Positions 48,243-60,830 of a DNA stretch of 64,000 bases are shown here, piece by piece. Under the pieces are notes generated by a model. The model saw only the letters and a list, made by a program, of their open reading frames with translations, was not told the origin of the DNA and ran no database searches. The number at the start of each line of letters is the position of its first letter. Within the stretch, counting starts at the first letter, position 1. The translations under genes were made by a program, and so were the position numbers. The stretch is from Pachypanchax playfairii (Eukaryota; Chordata; Actinopteri; Cyprinodontiformes; Aplocheilidae). The stretch lies in NCBI GenBank assembly GCA_006937955.1, contig SSNP01000017.1, positions 856,840-920,839 of the forward strand, read 5' to 3'.

Positions 48243-48999
48243 CCATTCAGGTAAAAGTGCAAAACAATTTCTGCTCATCTTCGAAAACCTTAAATATTTT
48301 TGACAAGATCCGTAATTTTCAACATTGCAGCTTGCTTTTATTGCACTTTAGCTTCAGAAATAGAAAATAATTACAATTAAACAATTTCAAAGTCATATTA
48401 CAATCATGTTTGATCACAGGTAACGGCAGTAACGGATCATTGTTCCCCAAAAATGGCTTTGGTGATAGGATTTTATGGTTGAAATTTTGCACTGCCCAAG
48501 GGTTAGGCTAAAGAAAAGCTTAATCATTTGTGAACAACTCTCTCTGTCCTGTTGGTTGTTTCTTTGAGTTTATCTTGTGTGCCGGCAGGGCCAATTTCTG
48601 AGCTGGCCTGCAGCAGTCAGCGGTGAGTGCCTGCAGCCCAGACTGCACATTTGTCATAATTGTCTGCAGGCAAGCCCACAAAAATAGTAGTTACAGTTCT
48701 GATTTGACAAGTAAGCACATTGTATCTGAACACACCCATGTATGTACGACTGGCTGGAAGCACAAAGCTGAAATGCATTCTAAAGTTTAGAAGTAAATCT
48801 CTCACAAAAACACATGTATGGTTTCTGTGTGCTACTGGCAAAAGTTTCATTTTGAACACTGGAACAGTTTTCTTGTTTGTTTTATTTAGAAAACAACCTT
48901 TTAGAAATGAAAATCCAAATGTAAAAAATGTTTATTTGTCAAATAGCCTAAAGAATGGCAGCATGTTTTTAGATAAAATACTATAATATATTTTGTTAT

Positions 49000-49780
49000 A
49001 TTCTTTTACAGTATTATTCATCAAATCAGGTGACCTCTGGCCAGTGCCCTTAGCCACATCCACAGAGTCTAGCTATGATGGATGCCTTATTAGAGTCCTT
49101 TATTAGTGTACTTTAGCCAGGAGATAAACTTTGTAATTAATGTCTCAGTTTGAGTATATCTCATTTATTTCAATCGACAAAGGTGACTCTTCCAGCCGAC
49201 CAGAGAACAATGGCCATCGAAGGAGACAGCAGCTTGGCAGTCGAGTGAAGCCTGGGAATGCTGAATAACCATCCCATCATCCATCATGGTATGCAGGGAG
49301 CCGGCAGACTTTGTTCATCCCAATGAGAAGCTCTAAGGAGCTGTTCCCAACCATGAAGAATGGCATGACTGCAAGTGGCTACTTTCACCTTCAGTTTGCA
49401 GCACACAACATATGTTTAAGACAGAACAAAACAAAGAGCTTTGTACCTTTTTACCTCATGCTGCAGTACAAAGTGCTCTTAGGACTTTAATTCAGGGTTT
49501 CCAGTATGTACTGCTGGCCTGCTGCTACAATGTACAGTTTAATAGTACCCACGCATCATTAAAATCAGAGCTGATAAATGACACAATGATGAGAGCATCC
49601 CGAGCTCTGCTCAGCTACGCTTTATGATGATGGCAGTAGTAATTTTCCTGTTAGGCCAGCCACTCCTGTTTACTTAACCTTTCCACAGTCCTCATTAACT
49701 CCTCAACACCAGCAACTGTGTTGGGTTGCCAAGGGCAAACACAATGTGCAGATGGAGCTGAGCTGAGACCATCACTTAGC
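49000..49780. promoter_or_regulatory. Candidate conserved non-coding element (unverified)
   Basis: Repeat-free, balanced composition over about 0.8 kb, with words such as TTTGTAATTAATG, GAACAATGG (SOX-like) and CTTTATTAG. Open frames are not family-like. It is listed because it contrasts with the AT-rich surroundings. Confidence 0.2.
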
Positions 49781-52700
49781 TGTGCTGAGGCCACTCTGCT
49801 ATCCCACTGGTCCAAACACCTCTTTCTGAATCTTTACATGTCAGTACAGTGCATTATTTCCAAAGCAATGTGACCGGCAATAACTAGTATTTCACAGGCT
49901 CTCGTTCTCATTTTAAAAAAGGTGAAAATCAGCAGGGTGTTCTGGGAAAGAAATCTCACACCATTTTGCTCTGCTGCAAAAACATTTTAGCTGTTTTTTT
50001 TTCTTTTTCCTGTCATTTTATTTTAAACAAAAACACTCAGTTTAGCTCCATGAGGGAGGATAAAACGCAAACCCAGCAGTGGGGGGTAATGGGATATGCA
50101 GTCATTCATTCGGCTGCTGGTTCATGCTCTCTGGCCAATTGACATCTTGTAACAGAGTCACACAGATACAGAAGCACCTGGAGAATTCAGGTGTCATTAA
50201 TCTAGGTAAGGATGGCAGCCGGATTGCGAATACTACTGAAAAAGGCTCCATTACTAAACACCAGAAAAGTTTATGGCATTCATCTGAATGGAACGCCCCA
50301 GTGAAGCTGAAGCATTATGAAACTGATACGTTTATGATCTGTATGATTACTATCAGATGTCGAGAATTAAAATTCTGCATCAGAGAGATTTTAATTGTCT
50401 ATATGAGCAAAGTGTAGATGAGGAAAAGAGTTAGAGAGTAAAACTGTCCAGTGTTTTTCTCTCAACTCTCAGTGTGCTAGTCTGAGTTTGATTTGATTAG
50501 TGTGCTATTTTGATCTACCGGGCTTAACACTTCACACACACTCAAATTGTGCCTGAAAGGTTACAGAGCATTACAGAACTAAAGCAAGGTGTGGACTCTA
50601 TGTGTGAAATCTCACCACACCTTTAAAATCAGCACTAAAGACAGAATTAAGAAGGGTGTTTTGGTTCTGTAATGTTGTTACATATATCTCAGTAAGATCT
50701 CTTATAAAACTTAGTGATTTGGAAAAAAAAGGGAAAAACGTCTTACCCATTCAAATCCAACACCTTGATGCTATACAACGTGCTTTAGCTAAACTTTAAC
50801 ATGAATCACCAGATTCCTGATGCACAAAAAAGAATTATAAAAATAAATCATTGTAATAGCAGAATTAGCTAATCCCTTTGTCTTTTTTTAATGATTTAGT
50901 TCATGTACTGTGTTTAGTAAGAAATTGTAAAATGGTATGTAAGTTTTCCCCCCTGTACTTCCAATACTAATGCCCCTGAACTGCTTTTCTAATGCAGCCC
51001 AGATGACTAAAGCTGGAGCTCCTGAAGCTACTTGCACAGTTTTAAGTACCTGACTCTGCACTGGCCTCCCTGTTGACTGGTTAAAGCAGATGGCCAGTAA
51101 TGTCAACACATGCAGGAGCTTCTTCTCCTAAGCCCAATTCACTCTCTGTTGGGTCCCTCTAGTTTTTTTGTTTTTTTTTCCAACTCTTACCAAAGGTCAC
51201 GTCTGCCATGTTAGAGTAAACAAGAGGCCGATTATACCGGTGTGTTTTGTCTCTGTAACACCCTCAGTGGGACACAGACACTCTGTTTGGTTTAAGTGGG
51301 CCTGTCTCCAATCAGTTAAATCAACAGTAGCCATTTGGAACAGAAGCAGGAGTGACAGGTGAACTGTGGCACTGTCTGCTTTGCCTTTCCATGTTATCAG
51401 CTCCCGGGTTGTGAATGGCACGACTTGAGTCACTCTTCTGTCGATAGTGAAACAACCCACAGGGACACGCAGGAAATCTATTAGCCTAGTTCCGCTGTTT
51501 GAATCGCTCCAGGTGTACTGCACCTATCCCGACTCACTGCCATGACTAGATTACCAGTTGAACTCAACCCTAAATCAGCTGAAGATACCAGAATAGAATA
51601 AATACTGAAATAATATCAGGGAAATGCTGAAAGGTTTATTCTATCAAAAAAAAAAAAAAAAAATCCTCTTTTAATGGTGATTTCTGACAATAAACAGTTT
51701 GGATGTCATAAGGATCTGACAGCAAATTTGTATTTACTGAACAAAAATTTGGATTATTAGTGTTTTACCAAATGGATTAACATCCCCCAATTTTGTTTCC
51801 CCGCCTCTTAAATAAGAAATCACTTAATACATATATATGCAGAATTTACATCAGCTTAAATTGTACTTGCATAAATACAAATAAAATCCGATAATCTGAA
51901 ACATGCTAATGTTTTTGATTTTGCATTTCAATTTGTTCAAGTTAAATTATTCAGTTTCTGTAAATTTGCGATCTCAGCTAATCTGGTCTTTGATTTTTTA
52001 TTTCTGTTTCCTGATGTTGTTGGTAAATGTCTTCATTAGATTATTATGTCCTGACCTGTCATTTGCTAATAACTCAACTGTATCTATTCACTTCATCATT
52101 CTCAGTGGTCAGTGGTTTAGGTTTTTTAATCAGCCTGAAATTCTGAAGTAGGTTCATGTTAGAAATATAATTCAAACTGATACTTAATAGAAAACTACAA
52201 CAATTATATTATCACATGTTGATTTTTAAAAATTTGATTATTTTTTAACAGATTTACTGCTGTAGTTTTAAGTTCTAAGATGAATATACTGTGTCTTTTT
52301 TATTTCAGATCTGTTTATTGAATTATTTAAAACATCAGGATGCAAAAGAAACCTTCCCACTGTGATATGTAATAAAGAAAAATATATAAAATCCCAACTA
52401 AAAGCCAATTTAAGACAACCACATTAAGCATTCTGTAGTTAAAAGTTGCTAGTTTAAAAACTGATTAATTATATCAATGGTTGCACTTAATCTTAACAGC
52501 CCAGTCTAACTATAGGTTGAGGTAAGTTGAATATATAAAAAGAGACAACAGGAGAGTTTTTTATTGAAGGATTTTTTGTGTCTGTTCAGTAGAAGTGGAG
52601 TTATACCCATCCAAACACTTCCAGACCAGAGAAGTACAGGCAGTCCTCTCTTTACAGAATGGCAGGTTGTACGGGATAAAGCCTGGTGACTTTCATGCCA

Positions 52701-55157
52701 TCTGGTGACCTCCTCAAAGCAACTGAAGAGACATTTCTCCAGTGACAGCCTCGCAATATAGCACCTCCATCTGTATTATTGGTTATATCGCTGCAGGTGT
52801 CCTTCAGCCCCATTTAGGTCACTCCTTCCAGTGTGCTATACAAATAAAATTACGCACAAATTGCAATGCAACAGCTATTTCTCCACTGGGCAAATTGCTA
52901 TGAGGCCAGAAGAAATTGAAAAAGCTGGCAAGGTCTCAGCTACCTGACAGTGACTGTGACTATGATGAAGTATCCTCCTGTTACCACCGCTGACTTTGCC
53001 AAATATTCAAGATCTCCACAGTGTTCACCCCATGCTCTGGACTCACCAGCTCTATAAACTGACAGAAGCTGTTGCCAATATTTCCATAAGCAACACCCAC
53101 AGACCAGCCTGTAGGATCATGCTACTCTAAATGCCTTCCTGAGAGGTGACTTCGTCTTTATGCTTGGTTTTTACTTCTTGGTTATGTTTTCTTCCAGATC
53201 TCAATGTCTTGAATTGAGCATTTCCCTGAGATTTGAAAAGCAAAAGTAATGATAAAACATCAAAATATGAATTTAAAGTTTCAAAGTAAATTTGTGAGAG
53301 CCCATAGACTTTGATCAAAAGTGATAAATTGTATTTTAACATGATAGTTCAGATCTTTGGAAGTCAGTATTTGTGAAACAGTTATGAACAATTTATATAT
53401 TTCCTGTTACATATGAACAAACTCAAGACTGATAAGCTAATAACTTGCCATGACCAGATTGGATTACTGTCTCCGGTAAAAGAACTCTAATTTCAGAAAG
53501 ATTATATAGAGTTTATAAGTTTACACGTCCTTAATCTTGTATTACATGATTATTCACATAGAAAATCTGGCCATTTCCATCAGAAGTTGGTGGAAGAGCT
53601 AGCGAGTTGTAAGACTTTCTATTTAGCATGCTTTTGGAAGAAATGAATTTAACACGTCTGCCAGAAAAACAGTATGTTGTGAAATTGACAGGAGTGTGAA
53701 GGTCTATAAAAACAAATTTATGAGATATGAGTTGTTTTAAATATCTAGAATCTATTTTGTAACTGATCTAAAGTTGTGATTAGTCATTAGCTCATCAATT
53801 TTGTCAGAACAAATCACAATATTTTCCAATCAGAGATCATTTAATGAGCTATTAATAACAATATATATATTTCATAACCTTGTTCAGAAACCCATGTCAT
53901 CTTATTTAATGTTGTTAACTACTTCTTAAGGAAATCTTGCTCAAAGGCTGTTTCCTGTTCACTGTTTAATATTGTTATAATTTAACGATTAAATTCCCAG
54001 AGAAGGAGCTGAGGTTAGTGATTGGCTGATTTCTCTGGCTGTCTGATTATAGGATCTGGGTTTCTGAAGTGGAATAAAAAACTGGACATAAAAGAAGGCA
54101 GCCTGTCCACAGTCTCCTGCCTTCTTTCTATAATGAGTGCAGCTCTGATTGTAGGGGAGCTGCCAATAACTCTGCAGGTGTTCGGATGTCATGCATAAAA
54201 CACACTTGTCCAGTCCCTATAAAATGGACACTTAATAGTTCACTATACTGAGCAATTTATGATTTTTTTAACCTATGCACCATTACTGTTTAGCAAGCCC
54301 AAGAAAACAGTGTTGGTATTTAAATCAAAGTTGGTTTACTTCCTAAATGCACCCAAACACTAGAAGTATAAATGGTCTAACACATTTTCTGAATAAGAGT
54401 CTCTAAGATATAAGTCTGGTTTATCATCACATCCTCCAGCCCACTCCTGCAGATTGGGTTGCTTGTCCATAAGCTTGTAACTGTTTGCAATCTCAAATTT
54501 TACTGGTGTTGTACCAAGGGTGTTGTGGGGTATAATCTTGGAGTATGGCAGCTTTGGTGAAAGGACAGTGTTTGGCACATTGTAAATTTAAAAAGGAGGG
54601 TATTGAGAAGTTGTGCACCGGTTTAGATTACTGAATCCTGTGTAGTTGAATAAGGTATAAATATTTTCCAAGATTTCTCCATAAAGAAAATTCATCCAAT
54701 TCGGGATCTGTAGAGAATGATCATTGGCATCCTTTAAAGTAAACCATGACCATGGCAACTCTACAACGACCCAAACCCAAGAAGATATTTTTTTTTTGCC
54801 ACTGTAATTTTATTGTAAATGGTAAAACTATTAATTGCTCTAATTTTATACATTTTCTGTAACATTTCTTACATTTTGACCATTTCTGTTTCCATATTTT
54901 CATGTCTTTTAAAGATGAAGTTACTTTTATACTATCAAGTCTATCTTAGGAGGTGGACTTAAGTTCCTTGTTCTGTAGTTTGCTTGAACACTAGATACTA
55001 ATATTTCTCCAATAATTCTGCTGGAGATAAATTTGCAGGATACCTTTTTGGACTTTTGTGTAAAATGAAACCAGGCTGTATTTAGTTTGGCGACCACAAC
55101 AACATCATATAACTAAAGTTCAGTTCTGTATTTATTCACATGAAATGAAACATTGGA

Positions 55158-55885
55158 CAGTGGTCCTTGGGTATATGCACAATGCTTATATGCACAACAC
55201 GCTTATGCACAAAAATGCTGGTTCCTCCATCATAGAGAATCCATATGCTTATATGTACAGCTCCGACGGTTATATGCACAAAACATTTGGAGTATCATAC
55301 ATGCATCTCTCTAAATCTCGCTGTTTCTCTCTAGTTACTTGACTGTAAACCTCCGCTGGTGTTCTCACACACACTCTCGCTATTAGGTGTGTGGAACTAG
55401 ACTGCTCTGGTGTTTACGCACGTGTCTCTGGCACGTTTGACTGAAGCTGTCAGACGGACGCCAAAAAATAATCACAGACTTCTTCAGTGTGAAATACTGT
55501 AGTGTCACATGTAACATTTGTTCTAGGTTTTAATGTCCGATCATGAGTTCTTAATATCCGATATAGAAAACCGTTCTGTTGTGTAACTAACTGTAACTTC
55601 ATCTGTGTCGTTACCGTCGCGTACATGCGCGCACGTATCTGGCGCATATCCATTAGTGTTATATTGGATCTGCTCTACAAGTGTATAACTCTGTCTGTTT
55701 GAGAGTTTTATTCTTCTAATATATTGTAATTGCGTTATTACATACTTTCCAATTATCTGTTATTAATACCGAACACTGCTACCCATGTTTACAGTCCAAA
55801 GGACCACTGACGGATGATTCCACACAACGCTTATATGCACAAATTTGCCGGGCACCGAGGTCGTGCATATAACCGTCGACCACTG
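55158..55885. mobile_element. pogo/Tigger-like non-autonomous DNA transposon (MITE)
   Basis: The left end reads CAGTGGTCCTTGGGTATATG, and the right end, complemented, reads CAGTGGTCGACGGTTATATG; both continue into CAC, giving imperfect inverted repeats of about 25 bp. TA follows the right end (CCACTG then TA). The left flank is no longer TA. The word TTATATGCAC or a variant recurs several times inside each terminal region (55187, 55230, 55269, 55830), a subterminal repeat pattern typical of transposase binding sites. CAGTGG-type ends and a TA site fit the pogo/Tigger branch of Tc1/mariner. At 728 bp it carries no transposase. Confidence 0.68.
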
Positions 55886-55923
55886 TACTATTGACTTTTT
55901 GAAAAAAGCTAAACAAATGGTAT

Positions 55924-56086
55924 GATTCACTCAAAAAATGACTCATTAGATGAACACAAATTATTTGATGACAAATTTTCCATCCAAAAGTATAATTTAG
56001 ATGCACACAAATTGTGTATTATATTTCATGGACATCGGCATCAAATAATTTGAGTTCATGTCATGAGTCATTCTTTTGAGTGTCGC
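55924..56086. mobile_element. Foldback MITE with about 50 bp inverted arms
   Basis: The left arm (about 55924-55971) reads CTCAAAAAATGACTCATTAG and then CACAAATTATTTGATGA. The right arm (about 56037-56086), complemented, reads CTCAAAAGAATGACTCATGA and then CTCAAATTATTTGATGC. The arms match over about 50 bp with few differences, around a centre of about 65 bp. It lies only 38 bp from the Tigger-like element. Target duplications could not be fixed. Confidence 0.7.
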
Positions 56087-57107
56087 ATGTTGGCCATTCA
56101 GAGTTTTATTGTGTTTTCTCTCAAAGTCAGCTCATTCCATGGAAAATGTTAAACAGCATAATTATATTTAACAGTCATGTTTACTCAACATTCATTGTAT
56201 TTCACTCATAAAAATAATTTATGGTTCAAAGTGGATTTCTCTTTAATCCAAATTATGACACATCTAACCATCCAACAACACACAGACTCACACACAAGTG
56301 ACAAGAGTTGAACTTCATGGCAGAGACAGGTTATGACAGGAGTAAAGTGGTTATCAGAGATAAGAAATGTCTATCCTTCAACTGAAAATCCTATTTCTCT
56401 CTCTAAATTTTATCTGTGGGTAACACATGTTGCAACAACTAGTCAACTGGATACAGACACACAAATGTTAGTTTTGTGTCAATATCTTTTAGATCCAGTG
56501 CAGGAAAAGGAAGCTTCTCTGTATATGTTAACACATAAAAAAAACTCTGATGGGGAATATTGTGTAAAGTCTCTCTGTAAACACTTTGGCTGAACTGGTG
56601 CTTCCTTTAAAACCAGAACTAACCCCACAATCAAAGTCTCAAATCTAGGCTTTTAACACTGCCAAACAAGAGCAGAGGAAAATCAGCAGGTCACTCCAGA
56701 CCTGTTATATCTCATCCACGCATCATGTGAAAACACTCCTTAAGCACAGCGATGTTTGTGTTTTGATGAGCCTTACTAGACTGAGTCCTTTGTATTTAAG
56801 GTGGAAAGCATGTATTTATGTGGCTTCTGGCAGTCTAGATTATAAACGCATGACGTGGAAACAAGATCCATTTATCTTTTGAATTGAGAAGATGCATCTG
56901 ACCTTGCAGCCCTGAGGGAATGATGATAAAGCTTTTACGTCAAATCTTGGCTGATTGCATTAACTTTGCGCCTGTGCTTTTGTGTTTCACATCAGCTAAC
57001 ATGTGCAGACCATTGAGATTGGAGCAAGAGCTGTGTGTGGCAGCCTGAGAGGGGAGTTTGTGCTTCAAAGCAATATTGTGTAGTTGTAATAGTTCATATA
57101 ATCGGTC

Positions 57108-57525
57108 TGAGGCCGTTGTTCTCAGCTGGAGAAAGATGCAACGCTTCCTCCAGGTTGGGAATGAGTATTTGCCTTAAGTGGAGGAGTTCAAATAGAGCTT
57201 GAACTAGGGCTGCAAATCCTCCATAGCAAAATGAGTTAGCCAAGGTTGGGATAGGTTGACCAGGTTAACCAAGAGGCACCTGATTAGGATGCATCCTGAT
57301 ACTCAGATCAAGGCTCATATGACCTGGATGACAGAAAATCTACACAAACACTCTGGAGGGTTTCTGGGTAAAGACACCTGGCAGACTCAAAAATCACTGG
57401 AGGGATTATATATATACTCTCTGGCCTGTGAACACTTTTGGATCTCCCAGGAGGAGCTGGTGATTGTCACCGGGGACATGGATGTCTGAGTTTCTTCCAA
57501 GATCTGTCACATCTGTTGCCTGAAC
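57108..57525 (+). pseudogene. Degenerate LINE ORF2 C-terminus (RTE-like)
   Basis: The nucleotide order GGCCGTTGTTCTCAGCTGGA, GGTTGGGAATGAGTATTTGC, CTCAAGTGGAGGAGTTCAA-like text, then GAGGCACCTGATTAGGATGC, CTGGAGGGATTATATATATA, CTGGCCTGTGAACACTTTTG, TCTCCCAGGAGGAGCTGGTG follows the 3' part of a very common fish non-LTR retrotransposon. Translation gives RHLIRM, then SLEGLYIYSLACEHFWISQE and VTGDMDV, matching its 'HLIRMP ... WRDYxxxLAWERLGIPxEELxxVxGxRDVW' C-terminal pattern. A central portion is deleted and stops interrupt it. The RTE-clade label is my inference from that C-terminal pattern. Confidence 0.65.
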
Positions 57526-60500
57526 TTATGGCAAAAATGTTTACATTTTACAACTTTTGTACTTCTAAGGATAAAAATGTCTTGACAATATTATTCACTG
57601 TACATTTTCAGTTTTTAAGAGTAAAGAATACATCTGAATACGCAAACCCAAATCTTGAAACAATATTGTCTTTTAAGCTGTTAAAGAAGAAAATAGAAAT
57701 TAATGATACATTTTAAGACTGTCTTTGTGAATCTGTGCTCTCACAGGAAATTCTTCTTCCTGGTTTCACCTTTTTCAGCTGATGCCACGACCATTTTGCT
57801 TTTCACTCTCTCCCGGTGTTTTTCTGGCAGTGATTATTTCAACTATTCACATTTCTTTCATCTAAATGTTATCTTTACATACTTTTTAGATACTTCTACT
57901 CTCACTGTCTTAATAGAAAAACCTTCAACCTATTACTCTGCCAGGTTCATGTGACAGCAAGTCATTACCACTGCTGTTTTTGATTAAAGGTCATGCTCGC
58001 CTATAGCCATGCTTTTGGCCATGCAGATTTTGGACTTGTCTAAATCTATGCTGGGATTTAGATACTGGTCCCAATAACAATGATAAACTTAACTTGCCCT
58101 CCAAGAAAACTGCCCTGAAAGCCCCTCAAGGCCTTGAAAAAAAATTATTGTTATTGATCTCCTTTTACAAGAAAATACTGTGTGCACACATATATTATCT
58201 GGTGTATATAGGACTTAAATAGATCTTTCAGGACCTTGGGCATTTCAAATGCTGCTCACTGATGTGAAAAGTACTTGGTCTGAAAGGACAGAAACACCTT
58301 CAGATGGATCCCAGCCAGGTCACAGCTGTAGAGGTAGTTCTTTAACTTTAAACTTTTTAAGGCGGTGTCTGAATAAACTCTCTCCCTGCTCTTCATGAGT
58401 CAGCTTAACTGTCTGGAGGAGGCATCATTAGAACCAAAGTGATGGTCTACCTCTTTAGGGAGTCACATTGTATATTAATAGTAAAACATTGGCAGAAAAG
58501 ACACCAGAATGTATATAGTTTTTATTGAACATTTCCGATATTTTAAAGGTATTTCGACACTAAAGCTGCTGGTTTTTGTAATTTTACAGCATGCCCTGTA
58601 CCATGTACTTGCAGGTTATTTTAAAATTCTCAAGGTTTCTGCAAGATGAGCCTTTGATTTGTATTTCTCTCTTAAAGCCCTTAAAACATTAGAAAGTCAA
58701 ACCAATTTTGGGCATAACACACTGAAAAATAAGGTGTTGCTGTTAAAGTTCAGAATTTTACATTTGCAGAAATTAATGCACAGTTGTTTGCTATTATCAC
58801 TGCATTGCATCATGTCAATGTGATGAAATACAAGTGTAATAAAAGGTAAAATGTCTGCTTCCCAAACCACCATTTCCTCACATCTGAAGAACTTTTTTAC
58901 TCTCTGGTCAAATAGGGGTCATAGTCAAACCAATAACTCACTGTATTAATAATGTCTGGACGTCATTAATCCAGTTTAAGGCCAAATGATCAGAAAATAC
59001 AGTTTTATGGAATTTTACAGCAATTCCTTATCATGCACTCTGATTTCTTTACATTATTGTGGAGGCTGAGCTCAAGCAACCTTTTGAGAAACACCATCCC
59101 ACCTCTTAAGTTACCACCAGCTGTTCAAGTAAGCAAGCACTCCATGGAGACTCTGCATGGAAGATTAACGAGAAGTATTCTGCATTTTCAGTCACTGTGA
59201 AGCCAGATTGATTTTCTCCTCCGTCATATCTGTCTCTTATCGCGGTGGTTACCAGAGTAAAACGTTTATTTTTAGATTCTTCTTTATACCTGACATCAAC
59301 CTCTTTGTTTCCGCACTGTGGCAGCTGTAACACTAAGATTATTGTATAATTCAGAGAAAATCCTGACCGCCCCAATAATCCTTCCAATTACCATCTAAAT
59401 CTTAAATCCTTCAGTGGGGATACTCTTTAAATCTCATATTGTGTTCTTTTTCTTCTACTTTGACTTTCTTCTGCTGACTCTTACAACCTACCCTCCCTTT
59501 GTGTGAGGACTGGTGCAGCTAGCTCCATCTGCCCTTCCAGGCTCCATCTGTTGAACTATGCCTGCATTCACACATCTCTGTAGGGTTTGTTACCTTTTTG
59601 TGTCCCCCTGATAGAAAAGCAGCTACAATTCTGGCAATCATTATTTCTCCAAGTCAGCACGGCTCATTCAAGACCATTCTTAAGAACAAAGCCTCAAACT
59701 CAAGGGTAAACAATGAAATCCTTGGCTTCAACCTTCAAGTTCAAACTCTACCTGCTCCTTCGAGGAGGATGAGGAGGTCATCATGTCATTGAGACACAAT
59801 ATTGACAAAGATTAGTTCCTCAGATTCGAGCTCTTTACTCATATTCTTTGCTGTCACACTGCTTTTGGATTTATCCGACACCCTGCCATCTACAATAAGT
59901 CACATCTTCCCTTATGTCTTATGGGCGGCTGCGCAGATTGCAAACCCCACCAAGGAAAATGAAAGTATTAGTCATGTTGCCAAAAAGCAACATATGTTTA
60001 AAATGACAAAGTGATTTTTGGGAGCAAAGGGGGAAGGAAAAATACAGTAGAAAGTAGCTCAGGGAGGTCGAGCAGATCAAAGTCTAATTCAGTAAGTCCT
60101 TTTAGGTGTGTGTTGACAGTTGATGTTGCTTCTTACGTTAGGGTTATAGTTTATGTGTCCACATGAATCAGTCAGGGTCAGTTGACTTGATTTGTAGTGT
60201 CATTTATATAACACCAGACTTTATTACTGCTCTCTGCTAAACTTGAAACAGGTGCAAGAGCAACTTCAGAGCCTGTTTACTCTCCTAATGTGCTGTTTGC
60301 TTTTCCACAGCCAGAGATCTGCCACATCTCATTACTTTACATTAAAAGTTAGTTTTCTAATATCTCATCGGAAGCTGCCTTTTGACATTTGAAGAGTTCC
60401 CGAAGAAGACATCGGGGAGAAGGTTTATTTTGACGTATAAGTTATTCTTCCTGCTCTAACATCTTGTATTTTTTACTTTATGTTCACACTAGGAGTTTTC

Positions 60501-60667
60501 ATCGAAAAGTTAAAACATGGGTACATTTTTGTTGAAAATGTATTAGCTGATACAGTCAATAGTCATTGTCCTTAAATTGTTTTTTTTTTATTTTAATGCT
60601 TACTTTAGGCTAAATTGGCTTTTAATTTGAAGGACCAAAGTTTTATTTGATTTCATTGATATGTGTG
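57526..60667. other. Intron 1 segment without recognised gene
   Basis: AT-rich sequence with several unrelated short open frames. I recognise no exon, RNA gene or repeat family with clear ends. Confidence 0.45.
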
Positions 60668-60830
60668 TGGCATGAAGAAGGTTCGACTCCCGGCAGGAGC
60701 CTTTCCATGTGGAATTTGCATATTCTTACTGTTCATAGTTGGGTTTTCTGCATGTGCTACACAGTTCAAAAACATACATATTAGATTAACAAGCAACTAC
60801 ATATTGGCTATAGGTAAGCAAGTGTTTTCT
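60668..60830 (-). repeat. Degenerate teleost interspersed repeat, reverse orientation
   Basis: Read on the plus strand, GGTTCGACTCCCGGCAGGAG, CTTTCCATGTGGAATTTGC, GGGTTTTCTGCATG, CAGTTCAAAAACATACATAT, TTAGATTAAC follows the complement of the repeat at 44592-44816, and it includes the block missing from that copy. It is heavily mutated. Confidence 0.55.

Larger units (their letters stand above)
44817..55157. other. Intron 1 segment
   Basis: The segment contains the repeat fragments at 45671-45760 and 48185-48242, the hairpin at 47829-47877, and homopolymer T/A runs (46130-46151, 51645-51662). Two balanced stretches, 47030-47480 and 49000-49780, are listed as candidate regulatory regions. The rest shows no exon and no recognisable element. 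Confidence 0.5.
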
